Assembly (NCBI RefSeq): GCF_000499845.2
Contig: NC_023758.2
Coordinates: forward strand, 22,681,366 to 22,745,365
Direction of reading: 5' to 3'
Source: Phaseolus vulgaris
Taxonomy: Eukaryota > Streptophyta > Magnoliopsida > Fabales > Fabaceae
Length of the DNA stretch: 64,000 nucleotides
In this document: positions 45,601 to 61,119 of the stretch, piece by piece
Position numbering within the stretch: position 1 is the stretch's first letter
How the letters are laid out: every line of letters begins with the position of its first letter
Notes under the pieces: model-generated
The model's database searches: none
Told to the model about the DNA's origin: nothing
What the model saw: only the letters and a program-made list of their open reading frames with translations
Translations under genes and position numbers: made by a program

Positions 45601-48600
45601 TTTTGTTTGTATGCTCGTGGGTTGTGAAATATGATGTCTTCATTTGTTATGTAGGTGATAGAGGCACAACCTGACATGCCCACTGTTGGAGTTGTAACTT
45701 TGTATTCTTCACTTCTCACCTTCACGCTTCATGTCCACCCTGATCGACTTGATTATGCAGATCAAGTCTTGGTATGTATCATTTCAAACTGTTTGCACTC
45801 AGTCATGTTTTCTTTTTGATTCATAAATTATTGTTACCTGATGTACCCATTCACATTATTTTATTTCTTAACTCGTGGTAATACACCAATACTTCCTTTA
45901 ATAGAAAAATAAAGTTTTGGTAGAAATTTATGTATGAGAAAATAATTGCATTTAGTGCGTGTACATTCGATTGATTTGTGGCAACAGTAGTTCTTTTCAT
46001 TTGAGGTAGCACACTTATTCCTGTGTTTTGTAAGACCTAGGTGCTGACCGTATATATACATGTTAGGGAGCATGTGTGAAAAAACTATCTGGCAGAGGGA
46101 AAATTGATGACAACAAGGCAACTAAGCAGATTGTTGCTCTATTAAGTGCTCCACTAGAGAAATATAATGATATTATGACTGCATTGAAGCTTTCAAATTA
46201 TCCTCGTGTGATGGAATACCTTGATCTTCCAACTACTAAGGTCATGGCAACTGTTATTATTCAAAGCATTATGAAAAATGGAACACACATTTCTACATCA
46301 GAGAAGGTATCTTATATTTTACTTGTCTGCTTTATAGTGCAAGTTCTTGCTATAACATCACAGGATTTGCTTGTAGGTTGACGCTTTGTTTGAACTGATA
46401 AAGGGGCTCATCAAGGATTCTGATGGGGTTTCTAAAGATGAGGTCACTTCAGTGCCATAACTAGTCTCATTTTGCTAATTTTTTACAATGCTTATTTGAC
46501 CTCTCCCGTTAATGTTGCCTTTTATAATACGTTTATATTTTCCCATAAATGTAAGAAGATAATATAATCATTACTTTTGTGATCCTCACGCCTTACTTTT
46601 ATCCCCCTTCCCTTAGCTCGATGAAGACGATTTCAAAGAGGAGCAGAATTCTGTTGCCCGTCTGATCCAGATGCTTTATAATGAGGATCCAGAAGAAATG
46701 TTTAAGGTTAATTGCTTATATCCATGTATTCTGATGATCATAATAAAAAAAATTTGTACTTGTTTTTCTGCTGGAAAATTTTTCTTCCAGACTCCAGTTA
46801 GTAATTTTAGGCGACTCCACTTTTTCCTTACCAGTACTTCCACACCGAAGCTGCACATGAATATTACCCAAGAAGATATTAGAAAATAAATCATTGTCAA
46901 GCACTAAACTGAACTTGTTGTTAACTTGGGATATTGCTTTAACATTTTAATTGGTCATGGACTCCTTTAAATGTGAAAATTAAGTGATGTTATAACATTT
47001 GGAAGTATTTTTCCTCTTAGAACTCACTTTTTTCCTGAAAAGACGTTTTAGTACTTTAAGAAAGAACACTATTTATAAACTAATGAGCAATGCAAGATTT
47101 GTTAGTGTAGTAGGATAGAATAGATGTATAAACTGATTTTGACTTATGTGGAAAATCTAATGTATTTTATCCTTTGTTTATCTGGAAATATTTATTAAAA
47201 AAATGTATAAATAAAACTGAATATATTGATAAAGTGGTATCTGGCTATCAGCACTTGTGAGTCTTAAGACATGTTTTCCTTCTCAACTTATCTGTGATTT
47301 TAATATTTCTAACTTGAGCATAATATTGTGTGATATTTTTCTTGTGACTGCAAACTACATTGTTGACCCCCTAAATAGATGGTAGGAGTTCGTGTTTATT
47401 TTATGAATTCAATCTTTAATTTTTCTAACAATTATTGCGCACTAAATTGCAGATCATTGATACTGTGAGGAAGCACATACTGACTGGAGGACCAACGCGT
47501 CTGCCTTTCACTGTCCCACCTCTTGTTTTTTCTTCTTTAAAGGTTTGTCTGACCTTTTTCTATTAGTTGCTTGCTTTCATATGTTCTGTTTTGCTTACAT
47601 AAAGATGAACCGATAGTGCTGGAGATCAAAGCCAAAACGATAAGATTTGAATTATCTTTTATTTCATGTTTTCTTAAGTTGCTGCTGCTGTTCCCTGTAT
47701 TCCTGTTTTATCTTCAATGCAAATGACAATTGCTGTCTGCCACTATGCTATTTGCTGCTTCCTTTTTTAGTAAAGAAAAAAATAGTAGAATTTATGCAGT
47801 GTATGTTGCTTTACTATCTGCAGTTGGTCAGACAGTTGCAAGGTCAAGAAGAAAATCCTTTTGGAGATGATGCCTCTACAACACCAAAGAAAATTTTTCA
47901 GCTTTTAAATCAGGTAGTGCATTTTGTTCCTTACTAAAAGGATGTGGACTTTTTTTCTTCTAAGGGTGATTTATGCCAGCATATTTTTTTGGAAATGATG
48001 ATTTGATATTTAATAATATAGAGATAGTGATGATTTGTTGGTGAAGCAACTGATAATCGTAATAGTTTGTATTTGTGAGATATCTGTTTTCAATTTGTTC
48101 TCAACTGACTGTTTAACAGTTATCTGGTAAATTTATTGGATGATACTTTTATCTTTTCTCAGACCATAGAGACCTTATCAGGTGTCCTGGCACAAGAATT
48201 AGCATTGCAGCTGTACTTGCAATGTGCTGAGGTAATGGAATGTATTTGGTTGTTATCAAAACGATGTCCAAACTCTTTTTGCTAATTTCTTGTTTCTGTT
48301 CTTGCTTTAAGGCTGCAAATGACTGTGATTTGGAACCTGTTGCTTATGAATTTTTCACCCAAGCTTATATTCTATATGAAGAAGAAATTTCTGTAAGTAT
48401 CCTCTACTAGTTTTGTGCTTCCCTCCCTTTCTAAATAACAATTATGTTATTTTCATGGGATCAAAGGTGAAACTAGGGTTTGGTGGAGGAATGGATATGT
48501 TGACAAAATGTATTTGGTTAGCTGTGCTCAACTACGTGTTTGTTTTTTCAATATTAGGACTCCAGGGCACAGGTCACAGCTATCCATTTAATAATAGGGA

Positions 48601-50008
48601 CTCTTCAAAGGATGCATGTCTTTGGTGTTGAAAACAGAGATACTTTAACTCATAAGGCCACAGGGGTAATTATTCAATTCTATTATGCACACTAGTTCAA
48701 TATATGCTTTTATACTAAATCCTCATTTTTTGGTGCCTTCTCATTGGACAGTATTCTGCAAAGCTGTTGAAGAAGCCGGATCAATGCAGAGCTGTATATG
48801 CATGCTCACATCTGTTTTGGGTTGATGATCATGATAACATGAAAGATGGAGAGAGGTTTGTTTTCGTGGACATGCGATCCTAGACTTCTAAGGAATGCTT
48901 GTTTCTTTGCTTGAACAGAAATAGCTGGTGAATTTTAACTGTTTGCATGTCCAAATAATGAATCCCGTTGGATTATAAGTATCCAGTATCCAGTACCGTT
49001 GTACATGTTTGTAAATACGTGAGAAAAGTAAAAAATACATTTTTTTTTAAGATTGTTATATTGGTTCTAAAGTGAAACTTTTAGATTTAAAATTAGTTTA
49101 ATTAATGAATTATTATTGTAATGGTGATTTGCAGATATTTTTCTATACTCAATGTAGATTGAAGAAAATTTAGGATAGACTAAACTAATCGAGAAAACTA
49201 AAAGTCATTTTTGATTGGATAACTAATAAAGAGAAAATAAATATATTGATTTGATATAAAAGCTCAAAACATATTACAAAATGAAGACGAAGGTGTAGCT
49301 GCATAAGATAGTAAGTATAAAGGATATGTGTTCAAGATTGAACACTTCCTAACATAGGAGTGTATTAGAGGAGACTGAGAATGATTTTGTCCTATGCTGC
49401 ATTCTCTTACGGGAGTGAACATATTTACACTGACTCTGCAGAACATTATAAGTTGGAAAAACATCGTGGGGAGAGAAAATAAATGTAGGATATTCTGAAA
49501 AAGGAATTTGGGAATTTATTTCTTAATTTATTTTATCATGATTCTTACTGTTTTGGTTATATTTTATTTTTGAACCAGGGTCCTATTATGTCTCAAACGG
49601 GCGTTACGAATTGCAAATGCTGCCCAACAAATGGCAAATGCAGCGCGAGGTAACACGGGATCAGTAATGCTCTTCATTGAGATATTAAACAAGTAAGTTA
49701 ACGTGCATAATCTCTAGTCAACATGGTTTTTGTATGCTTAACAACATATAAAATGGAATAATGACGGTGTGTATGTATTTTTTAGGTATCTTTACTTCTT
49801 TGAGAAGGGAAACCTACAAGTCACCGTTGCTGCTATCCAGGGCTTAATTGAGTTAATTATGAATGAAATGCAGAGTGATGCCACGACATCAGATCCAGCT
49901 GCCGATGCATTCTTAGCCAGTACTATGCGATATATAGAGTTCCAGAAACAAAAAGGTGGTACCGTAGGCGAGAAATATGAAGCCCTCAAGGTTTCACACG
50001 CAGGATGA
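39694..50008 (+). CDS. VPS35: VPS35, retromer cargo-recognition subunit
   Basis: Core retromer subunit that, with VPS26 and VPS29, recycles vacuolar sorting receptors and other cargo from endosomal/prevacuolar membranes. I read 21 coding exons: 39694-39786, 39910-40006, 40128-40251, 40692-40877, 41300-41387, 41585-41641, 41752-41841, 41939-42061, 42570-42704, 45655-45771, 46067-46306, 46377-46442, 46617-46706, 47453-47542, 47824-47913, 48163-48231, 48312-48392, 48558-48665, 48752-48855, 49579-49692, 49786-50008. They total 2385 bp, 794 aa, close to the roughly 790 aa of plant VPS35. The N-terminal region includes [21 protein letters not shown] and [16 protein letters not shown]; the latter contains the [15 protein letters not shown] block that contacts VPS26. 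The C-terminal half is alpha-solenoid that binds VPS29. Two ATGs stand in tandem; I use the first. All borders fit GT-AG. The frame is intact. Confidence 0.97.
42705..45654 (+). other. Large VPS35 intron 9 with insertions
   Basis: 2950 bp, far longer than the gene's other introns. It contains a tandem triplication (43790-44580, separate entry) and a stretch at about 42840-43410 with CTATAGCGGAGTGG- and CTGCTAAAGCCACTC-like inverted pieces, possibly an old MITE. A hAT-like end motif TAGGGATGGCAAAGCGGG lies at about 45382. None disturbs the splice sites. Confidence 0.6.
43790..44580 (+). repeat. Degenerate 260-270-bp tandem triplication in VPS35 intron
   Basis: Three diverged copies share ATGGTCATCC, ATTCATAACTATGATTT (about 43859, 44118 and 44389), AGTAGACATTAAG and TGATAAAGTT landmarks in the same order, with spacings of about 259 and 271 bp. 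Confidence 0.75.
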
Positions 50009-52085
50009 CTGAGATAACCTTGATCTTGCCATGTTAGCTTTTGAAGCAACTTGTTTTTGTGCTGCCCAAGCAACTGTTTTCAATTGTCTTTGGATTTCAT
50101 CTCCAGAACCACAAGTTTGTGCCTTCCTCATATGCGCTGACAGCAAAACTACTCGCTCATTGAGTTAGGAAGGAAACCGATTCACCGTGTAACTAATCAG
50201 ACTGAACCACTATTGCTAGATCTTTCTTTCTTCTTTATATCAAATTTTACATAGTTAAGAGAAATTATTTGTAGTACAGTTGCTATTTGAATTCATAAAG
50301 TGTGCGCAAAGGTTTACTTGGTTGGACTTGTACATTTCCAGTGTCAGACAATTAGTGTGTTTACGTTTCTTTTTATAAACCATTTTGGAAAAGAAACTAA
50401 TTTATAAAACGGGTGAAAATTAAATATTCAAAGATAAAATCTTTGAAGATTATTTATGTTTTAGTTTTAAAAATAGTAAAAATGCTTTTTCAAATAATTT
50501 AGATGTTATTATGAAATGAGTTTCAATATTTTAGAAGTGTTCTTTTTTAATATCATTAGGGAGTGTAATTTCTACTTGCCTCTGATGATTATTGGTACAT
50601 TGTTAGGCCGAAATGGAATGTTGGATGTTTTTCTATGCTTTGTAAATGTAATGTTACCATATAAACTCGGTAATTACCCCTTAATCATATTTTTTTAATA
50701 TTTATTAATTTGAAGTTAAATTCCTTAAACTTTGAGCGGGTAATAAAAATGCTAACTTATGTATACTTTAAAATATAAGAAAGTTTTACAGCTGAAATTA
50801 TGAATGCATAAACGCGTATGAACGCGTTTTGGTAAAAGCTAAATATCGGGCTAGGGATGAGTACCACAGCTGCGTATGCTTTAGAAACGGATTATTATCA
50901 ATAAAACATGATTAGGAATTTAATATTTCTATATTTTAATGCTTCGCTTCATTTTTTTTATCTTAGTAGGGTAATGCACAAGTGTATTTGTTCAATGTTT
51001 TGGTCTCACAAATAAATAATCATAGTATTTGATCGCTTTATGTTTTGCTTCATAATTGTTATTTAGAGTTTCTATTACTAACAACACAAGACCTTATTAT
51101 GTAGGCGAAAACAATTGTCAAGACGAGTCTCACTTGCAATTGTCTCGGCGAGAACTATAGTTCTTCTCACTTCCTACGTTATTCACATGCAACACAAGCC
51201 ATTATTGTACATTTGCAAAATCCATTCAGTGACTTTGAAAGTCATTATTATGATAGAAGTTAACAATAAACTTCCATAAAACATTCTTTTAAACACTATT
51301 ATTATTGACGGAAATTTAATAAAATTACAAAAATTTACAAGTATTATTTTTTATATCTAACAAATCTCAAATTTATAATTTTAACACATTTTACTCCTCT
51401 CGTTAGATATACATGAATAAAAAAAAATTGACTTTTCGTAACATCATTTTTCTTTACCGTGAAGTGGATAAAAAAGTCACAAGGTTGACTGTAATCTGAG
51501 TTTTATGCAAATTGATTTGCAATTTACACTAACATAAAAAAAAAGTGCACGAACTCGAGTCTCTTAAAAAAGGTAATAAAATATTAAGTGAATGAAGAAA
51601 AAACTGTTACTATTTAACCTTTTTTTTCGCAGAATTTGGAATTTGTCATGGAGAGACGATGTCCATAAATATAACGCCAGGAAACTACTTATTTAATCCA
51701 ACCAAATAACTACTAAGAATCAACTAAAAACCTATGGACACAATCAAGCCTTGAATCGAAATATATAATAATTTAAATATATATCAAGCAAACAAGGTCG
51801 TTATCCTAACTGGGATATTCCAGTCTATTAATACATAAATAAAAACGGAAGTTATAAGAAAAAGGTGGGAACCATGAAATGCAAATTTGACTATTAGAGT
51901 TGACAATAATTCAAAGAAAGCAAAGCATTAAACCACCTTATGCTTCAAGGGGATCTAGAGTATTTGTCTGAGGAACACCCACATAAACTCCGACTTCTTC
52001 AATGGCAAAGAAATGATAAAAAGAAAGAAGGGGAGGGTAATACAGGTAGAACAAAGGGCAGTCAAATTTTAACACCTAGTGTGAA
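50009..52085. other. VPS35 3' UTR and intergenic region to ROP
   Basis: Convergent gene ends. The first 300 bp should be the VPS35 3' UTR; the last 100-200 bp before 52086 should be the ROP 3' UTR on -. The rest is AT-rich, with no gene or element recognised. Confidence 0.55.
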
Positions 52086-54010
<1,925 letters not shown>

Positions 54011-54084
54011 TCAGATCTTCACCTGAGGACCCGATCACACACCCCCTCCAACTTCTTCTTCTTCTTTTTCTTCTTCTGTCTCAA

Positions 54085-54360
54085 TTACACATCTGCGGCA
54101 ACAAAAAAATTAAATGAAAAAAAAAACACAGAAGAAGAAGAAGAATGAGGAGAAGAAGAGTGAACGGAGAAAGAACAAACCCTAATTTCGAAAATGCGGA
54201 AAGAGATAGAGAGGGAGAAAGCAGGGAATGAAAAAAGGAGAAATGAGGAAACCCTAAGAAAGAGACAGACCCTGTTGTGAGAGTGAGAGGAGAAGGCATT
54301 GACGAAGGAGCGAGAGAGAGAGAGAGAGGGAGAGAGAGGGAGAGAGAGAGAGAGAGAAAG
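54085..54360 (-). promoter_or_regulatory. ROP upstream region with GA/CT microsatellite
   Basis: Upstream (right) of the ROP start is a CT-rich region in the sense direction, with a long GA tract on + at 54304-54360. Such CT stretches are common in plant 5' UTRs and core promoters, and may recruit GAGA-binding BPC proteins. The transcription start is not determined. Confidence 0.45.
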
Positions 54361-56230
54361 GAGAAACCTTTTTGGCCCGCGAGATTTTGCTGTTGAACCG
54401 TTCATGCAACACACACAGCACAACACTACACAACAAACAAACTCTATTCTTATTAACCCCTCTTTTCTATTCCTTTGTTTAAAAATAAATTTTCACTCTC
54501 TTTTTATCGCAGACAAATTCGGATCCTTTCTGCATCAATTCATGCTCACCCATTCATGCTTCTTCATCGCCTTTTCTCTCTTTTTCTTTTCCTTACTCTT
54601 CCATCTTCAATTTCACTCTCTTTTTACGCTAATTCGGTTCACCATTCCAATAAAAGCATCTTCTTTCACCCTACTGCACTCCAAAATTATACACATTTTT
54701 ACACTGTCAATGTTTTATTTTTTATTTATATATTCAAATTATTGACTCTGTAACTTTGTCTAAAACAAATATCACTAAAACAACTTCAACTCTTCAATTA
54801 TGAACTGTTATAGATTATACTAAAAATCATCATGGAATATTCATCTAGTTATTTATATATAGTCTGCATGAAATTTTATTAGCAGACAAAAATGTCAACC
54901 ATGTTTTAGTAATTTTGAATATCTAATTAAGTTTCATATAAAATTAAACAAATTTTAATATTTATCAAAAGATAAACATCTCTAGTTTAGATTAAAAAAA
55001 AAGTTAGTTTACCAAGCAATTTTTTCTTTTGAAGTGTGAGAAAAATGTAATAATAGTATACTTATCTATGATATTAAAAGCTGTGGTAGCACTTTCTCAT
55101 TTCTCAATCACTGAATGTTTTCAAGAAAAATGTAAAGATATAGACATACCTAATTTGTTCTTTTTCTTTTTCAACAATGCGAATACATCTATTTTTTGGT
55201 GTAACATACCCAGCAGCATGCTGTGAAACTCAACATTCAGAGCAAATATGATTGGTTAATTTGGATGTGATGAATATGAAATTTCAACCAACAAAATGAT
55301 CTTTATCATTAACTGATAATTGACACCACACTTGTATTTCCAAATTTTCTTGTTTTCTCTGTTGGGATTTCAAATACTTTCAAATCAGATAATGGACCTT
55401 TCATGGTGGTTCCTCTCTCTCTCTATATATATATATATCCTTCTCAGAATTTATTCTTAAATATTTCAAGTGGCCTTAATTCTATTTGCATATGCGTGGA
55501 AAAGTTAGCCAAAATGATAATCTAATGCATAGGAAATATTTTCCTGTCAAGGAGTTTCCATTAACAAAGTAAAATCAGTGTTGAATTGCCAATCAAAGTT
55601 TTCTCATCCTCAAATTTTCATCTTTTCTTTTAAAAGTTGTATTATGCCTAGTATTAAGCCAAACTTAAGAAGATTTTATGATGCAATCTGCTATAACTAT
55701 GGAAGACTCTTCGCGTATGGGTGAAAATCAGATTTTAAAAACTCAATTATAATTTACAAGTGAATTGGACGAGTTATGATTCTAAATTAACCCCCCAAAA
55801 AAAAAGATAGGCTATTTTAAGAATGTAATTGGAATGCAATATTTCCGCACTCTCATTTAAACATGAATGATAATGTATTTATTATACATCGAGACCCCTT
55901 CTATCTAAACAACTGATCGAATGTCATTCAGATGATTTGATCAAAATGGTTCTCAAGAACCTAACAAATGTTTCTTATAACATCATGTTTAGCATAATAA
56001 TTGTACGAAACGTTACTCTAAAGCAAAATTAACCTCACAACTTATCATAATTCAGGCTTAGTATCGAAGATTCACTATGATCTTATAAATATACACTTCA
56101 ATCAAGACAAATGTATGTATTGAATTGTATTTAGAGTCCCGATATATTCACCCTCTGCATATGACACACATTTGACGCTACAGACGTGACAATGACGTGA
56201 CAAAGTGAGATTGTGTGCGAATGAGCAGCG
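54361..56230. other. AT-rich intergenic
   Basis: No gene supported. A (CT)n(AT)n microsatellite lies at about 55410-55440. Confidence 0.55.
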
Positions 56231-56234
56231 CGAA

Positions 56235-56730
56235 CTTCAAAATAGGATAAAAAATAATATATTACATCGGTTCTTAGAAACAACCGGTGTAATATTTTTT
56301 TTTTACTTAGAATGACCCATATTACATCGGTTAAGTCATCTAACCGATGTAATATATGACCCATATTAAAAAAAAATTGATTTTTTTTTCATAAAAAGTG
56401 GGTGGTCATAAACGTCACCTAGGTAACCATTTACAGACACACGGGTAACCAGTTTTATGTGTGCCAGTATATGTGGAGAAACCTACATCGGTTAAGTCAT
56501 CTAATCGATGTAATATATGATTTTTACATCGGTTAAGCCATCTAACCGATGTAATATATGATTTTTATTAAAAAATTGATTTTTTTTCATGAAGAGTGGG
56601 TGACCATAAACGTCACATAGGTAACCACTTACAGACACACGGGTAACCAGTTTTGTGTGTGTCAATATATGTGGAGGAACCAGTTTTGCGTTTGCGTTTT
56701 GCGTCAATTAATGTTACACAAGCGGTTACG
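56235..56730. repeat. Palindromic TTACATCGGTT repeats with 200-bp duplication
   Basis: Four imperfect palindromes of about 27-33 bp of the form ACATCGGTTAAGTCATCTAACCGATGT, at about 56263, 56331, 56486 and 56526. The intervening sequence (GTGGGTGGTCATAAACGTCAC ... ACACGGGTAACCAG) is duplicated: about 56396-56480 and 56595-56680. Dense short inverted motifs of this sort are typical of CACTA subterminal regions, but I found no CACTA terminus here. Confidence 0.7.
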
Positions 56731-57960
56731 CAAGCGATGTCAAGTCTGTGTTAGTGACAGAAGGTGTTAATAAAACATTTTTGTTGTATTTATTACATTC
56801 ATCTACAACATATTAAGTACTAATTTAAATATCGAGGAATACCTTTTACAAATATATGGATACGAGAGATATTCATAAGAACTGAGACTACAATGTAACA
56901 AAACAGATTAACAAGTTTTAGTAAAAGTTATTTTCTTAATTTTTTGAAATTAGTTTATTAGGTAAATATGAAGAATATAAAATGTTAACTACACATTAAA
57001 TCCCATTTTTTACAAGGACGATAAAAGTAACTGTAATATTATTTTCATTATATTATTTATCTTAGACATTACTGTAATATTCTTTGGATAGTTAAAAATA
57101 CAATTACAGAATCTACAATTGAAATCACACAGCCAATTCTAAATTGTACCCCAACTACATTTTTTTTATTGTTGTTTATACTACCTGACCCAAGTAAAAT
57201 AGATTTTGTTTAACTTGTCTCACATACTCTTTATCAGAGTTAATTAGATTTTGATTTCTGGAAAAATTTTAAATTTTATTTTTTATCTTTATTATTGAAA
57301 TATTGGTTTAAATATAGATTTATTTTAAATATCGAAGCATTAATTCTTATATTGGCGGGAAAATTTATAGAGTAACCCAAGACCGTTAAACCATTACAAA
57401 ATTGTATGTATACATTTTTTGCACTTTAGGCAGACTTAGACTGCATCGTTGTTTGCATCCTTTTAGCTTTTGTGAATATCTAAATTCACATTTAGATTTT
57501 GTACCTATTTCTTAGCTCATAGTTCGCAGTACATTTAACATGCGCTAAACAGATTTTTTTTTGGCGATAATATGCAATAATAGTTGTGAAGAATGATAAT
57601 ATATTATTCTTCCAATGTTTTTATCATACTTTTTTACTTCATTAAGTATTATTGGGTTTATTAAGTTATATTATATATGCATGAAAATTGTATCTGTACA
57701 ATTCTAAGCTCCATGGAGTATATGCAACTGCATCAGTGGAACTATTTAGCACAGTCAGGTTGTTAACTCTAATCATAAGTCTCTCTCCCCAAATCACAGA
57801 GACACAGATACCATTGTTCGGAACAACAAAAATGATGACAAAATAATAAGATATGCACAAATAATAATTATTGATCATGCCTCAATTTCTAGTAATACAA
57901 CTTTGTAATAAACTCTTGCTTATGTGGTGGGAACATGGTCACAACAAAAATACAGAAGGA
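56731..57960. other. AT-rich intergenic, DHQS 3' side
   Basis: No gene seen. The DHQS 3' UTR should occupy the last part before 58003 (on -). Confidence 0.5.
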
Positions 57961-58002
57961 CTTGGTTGTATAAAGCAGCCATAGAAACATGGAACAAAAA
58001 GA

Positions 58003-61000
58003 TCAGGATTTACAGAATGCACGAAGCGTTTCATCCATGGCCTTTTTGTCATAATCCCCCGTGAATACACAATTTCCCAGAGGACCCTTTAGAAGAATAA
58101 GCCTGAGCAATCCATCTGCTACCTTCTTATCAACCTGATATACCAAAAAAAATTATAAGCTCTATGATAAGAACAAATTGAACATTAAAAGGGTACCGAC
58201 CATCAGCCCTTACCGCCATGACAGATTTAAACATGTCCACAGTCATTATCTCAGGAGGGGCTGTGGGTAACTTAGCGTGTTTTAAAATGTCTCCAACTCG
58301 CTTCACAAGAGATTCATCAATCCAACCTAGGCGATATGACATGTCAACAGCCATTACCTGTGTGTATTCGAATACAGATTCCTCAATATAAACCTCCTTT
58401 AGTATTAATCATAAATATAAGTATAATTCATGCTATTATTTTGTTAAATGAAATACCGTGCCAGCTGCAACAGCCTCTCCATGAAGCCACTTCCCATAGC
58501 CAACCCCATTTTCTATAGCCTAAAATAAGTATGGGAAAGAGAGTTAAAATCAGAGAGGACAAGCAGAAACGAAATTTTTGGGAATAGATAGTTTGATGCC
58601 ACGATTGCAAAGAAAATAAACATAGTTGTGTTTTTAATCATTATATTTTAAAATCTATAGTGTATAGTGTGTAACATTCTTCATATTCTATCAATTCCAT
58701 GTTTGAAATCTGAACAGCTCAAATTTTCCCAAACAACCGGTGAACATTTATTCATTCTTTTCTCATTATTTTCACAGTTTTATAATTGCTTGTCAACACA
58801 TTTATAACCCAGGTTATAAATATTGTCAGGTGTAAAAAACTTGATGAAATTTTTCACAATTTTACAACCTAATAAAAGATAATATCAGTCACAGACAATC
58901 ACTCACATGACCAAATGTATGACCCAAGTTCAATGTTGCCCTCAGTCCACTTTCCTTCTCATCTAAGGACACAACCTCAGCCTTGTTTTCACAAGATCGC
59001 TTTATAGCATATGCCAATGCACTAGGATCTCTGCAGTCGATGACATTAACTTTTAAAAATTGGAATAGTAGAAGGGCATTATGAAAGCAGTTGCACAACA
59101 TTTAGATAAAAAGAATAGATCAAAGCAACAAGGAATATATGTGACACCAATAAGCTATGATGCACAGGTGTATCATCTAATATATAAGCGCTAGTATTTT
59201 TGGTGTGTCCTTTTTAGACTTCACAGTATTTGCCTGCCTCAATTATTATTTAGGGACTTGAGAGAGGGGAAAACATTGACCTTGAAGAGGGATAGGATAA
59301 TCATAGTTTATTTTTAGTTATATAAGAAAACATATCTTAATTAATATATAGTCAGTCTCGTATCCTAACCTTCTCAATGAAACTATTGTGTTGTATCATA
59401 TCACATTTCTGAATCTGGACCTATGCAAAATAGCTAATACATAATGACAAGCCACAAAACTCAAGCTAGGGATACTTTTTTCAAGCCAAAAGGAATACAT
59501 ATTTTAACATAAATTTCCCAGAAAATTAGCTATTGTGACCCAAGAGATGTTTCACCTATCTCATAATGAAAATGGAATAGAACACAGTACATAGTTAAAA
59601 ATTTACCTAGCCAGTAATGCCTGCATATTTTTCTCTTGCCACACAAAAAACTCTGCATCCCTAATGAGGCCATACTTTATGACCTCAGCAATCCCTGATG
59701 CCAGTTCCCTATCTGGTAATGTATTCAATGTGTCCGTGTCTATAAGCACACACTGAGGTTGGTAAAAGGCACCGATCAGATTCTTTCCAAGGTGATGATT
59801 TATCCCAGTTTTGCCACCAACTGAAGAATCAACCTGGAAACATAATACACAACCCTCAATGAACAAGGAAACGAGATAACATAATTATCATTAGCCAGAG
59901 CTACACAAAGGCCTAATACACCCATATCATGAAAAGAAATTTAAAGAGCAGCAAAATACCTGTGCCATCACTGTGGTAGGAATCTGAATAAAATTAACAC
60001 CACGTAGAAAAGCAGAGGCAGCAAAGCCACACATATCGCCAATAACACCACCACCAAGGGCAACAAAGGTACACCGCCGGTCGAGTCGTGACTCAATGGC
60101 CTTGTCAAAGACTTTCATAAGGGTATCCTATCAGTTGAACACACAAACATCTCTTAAGCAATTCTCAAAAGTGGCAACAAACACCACACACAGCCAATTC
60201 AAACACACGAGACCTACCATGTCCTTGTACTGTTCACCATCAGGTAAAATTACACTCTCCACAGAAACATTTGGGTTTCCCCTTGTCAAAGCATCAACAA
60301 CCTTGTCTAGATAAAGTGGTGCGACCGTTTTGTTAGTTACAACTAGGACCCTCTTTCCATGCACATGCCTAATACAACAGTGGGAAAGGAACACTTCAGA
60401 ATATATTAAACAAGAAAAAAAAAAATCCACCTCTTATTATAAACTTCAAGGTTTAATTAGGCATGTGGTCCTTCTACTTTGTCTCACCTTTACATTTCAG
60501 TCTCTCTATCCAAAAAATTATAAATTTTAATCTCTACACAATCAATTTTTTTTTTATGTTAAGTCCCTGTTAGTTTTCTGGTGGTGAAGACCTTCACAAC
60601 ATAACTGTATAAGAACTAAAACATAAACTAAATAGTAGAGTTGATATAACAAAATGGACAAGTAAAGGGAAACAAATTAATTAAACGAAACTTTAATTGT
60701 GGGAAGTACATCTTACAATACATTACACATTGCACAATGAATTGAAAATTGAGAAAGTGCAAAACAAAACGCACACTTACTGGAAACCCATATAATTACC
60801 TCTGAAGATAGTCGGGTTGGTCTAGTAAACCGGATCCGATGTAAATGGGATAGCTCCGATCACCCAAATCGACTTGAACGGTGGTGGTGGGAAGGTTGGG
60901 TTCGGATTTCGCAGCGGAGGGATCCATGAGTCGAGAAGAGGTGGCGCATATCCTTGAGTTGCGAGCTGTGGAAGCAGAGAGTGAAGGACACTTGTTAGAT

Positions 61001-61119
61001 TTGAAGAAATGGTTGTTGTTGTTGGTGATGGTGGGATAGAAGAAGAAGGAGGGTTTGAGGATTGGTGTTTGATGTTTGGTGCAGAGAGAAAGAGAGAAAT
61101 TGGTGGCTGCGGAAGCCAT
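58003..61119 (-). CDS. DHQS: 3-dehydroquinate synthase, chloroplastic
   Basis: Second enzyme of the shikimate pathway: converts DAHP to 3-dehydroquinate with NAD+ and a divalent metal, in the plastid. Eight exons on -: 61119-60800, 60368-60218, 60127-59960, 59833-59607, 59030-58907, 58519-58457, 58357-58214, 58134-58003; 1329 bp, 442 aa, the usual plant length. The first 65 or so residues are Ser/Asn-rich and lack acidic residues, a plastid transit peptide. Then come [44 protein letters not shown] (NAD binding), [27 protein letters not shown] (metal Glu region), [10 protein letters not shown] and the [10 protein letters not shown] metal/substrate motif. The frame is intact across all joins. 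Confidence 0.97.

Noticed and set aside
54085..54745. Frames with Ser/Leu or Arg/Glu runs around the GA microsatellite
   Set aside because: Produced by the GA/CT simple repeat upstream of the ROP gene.
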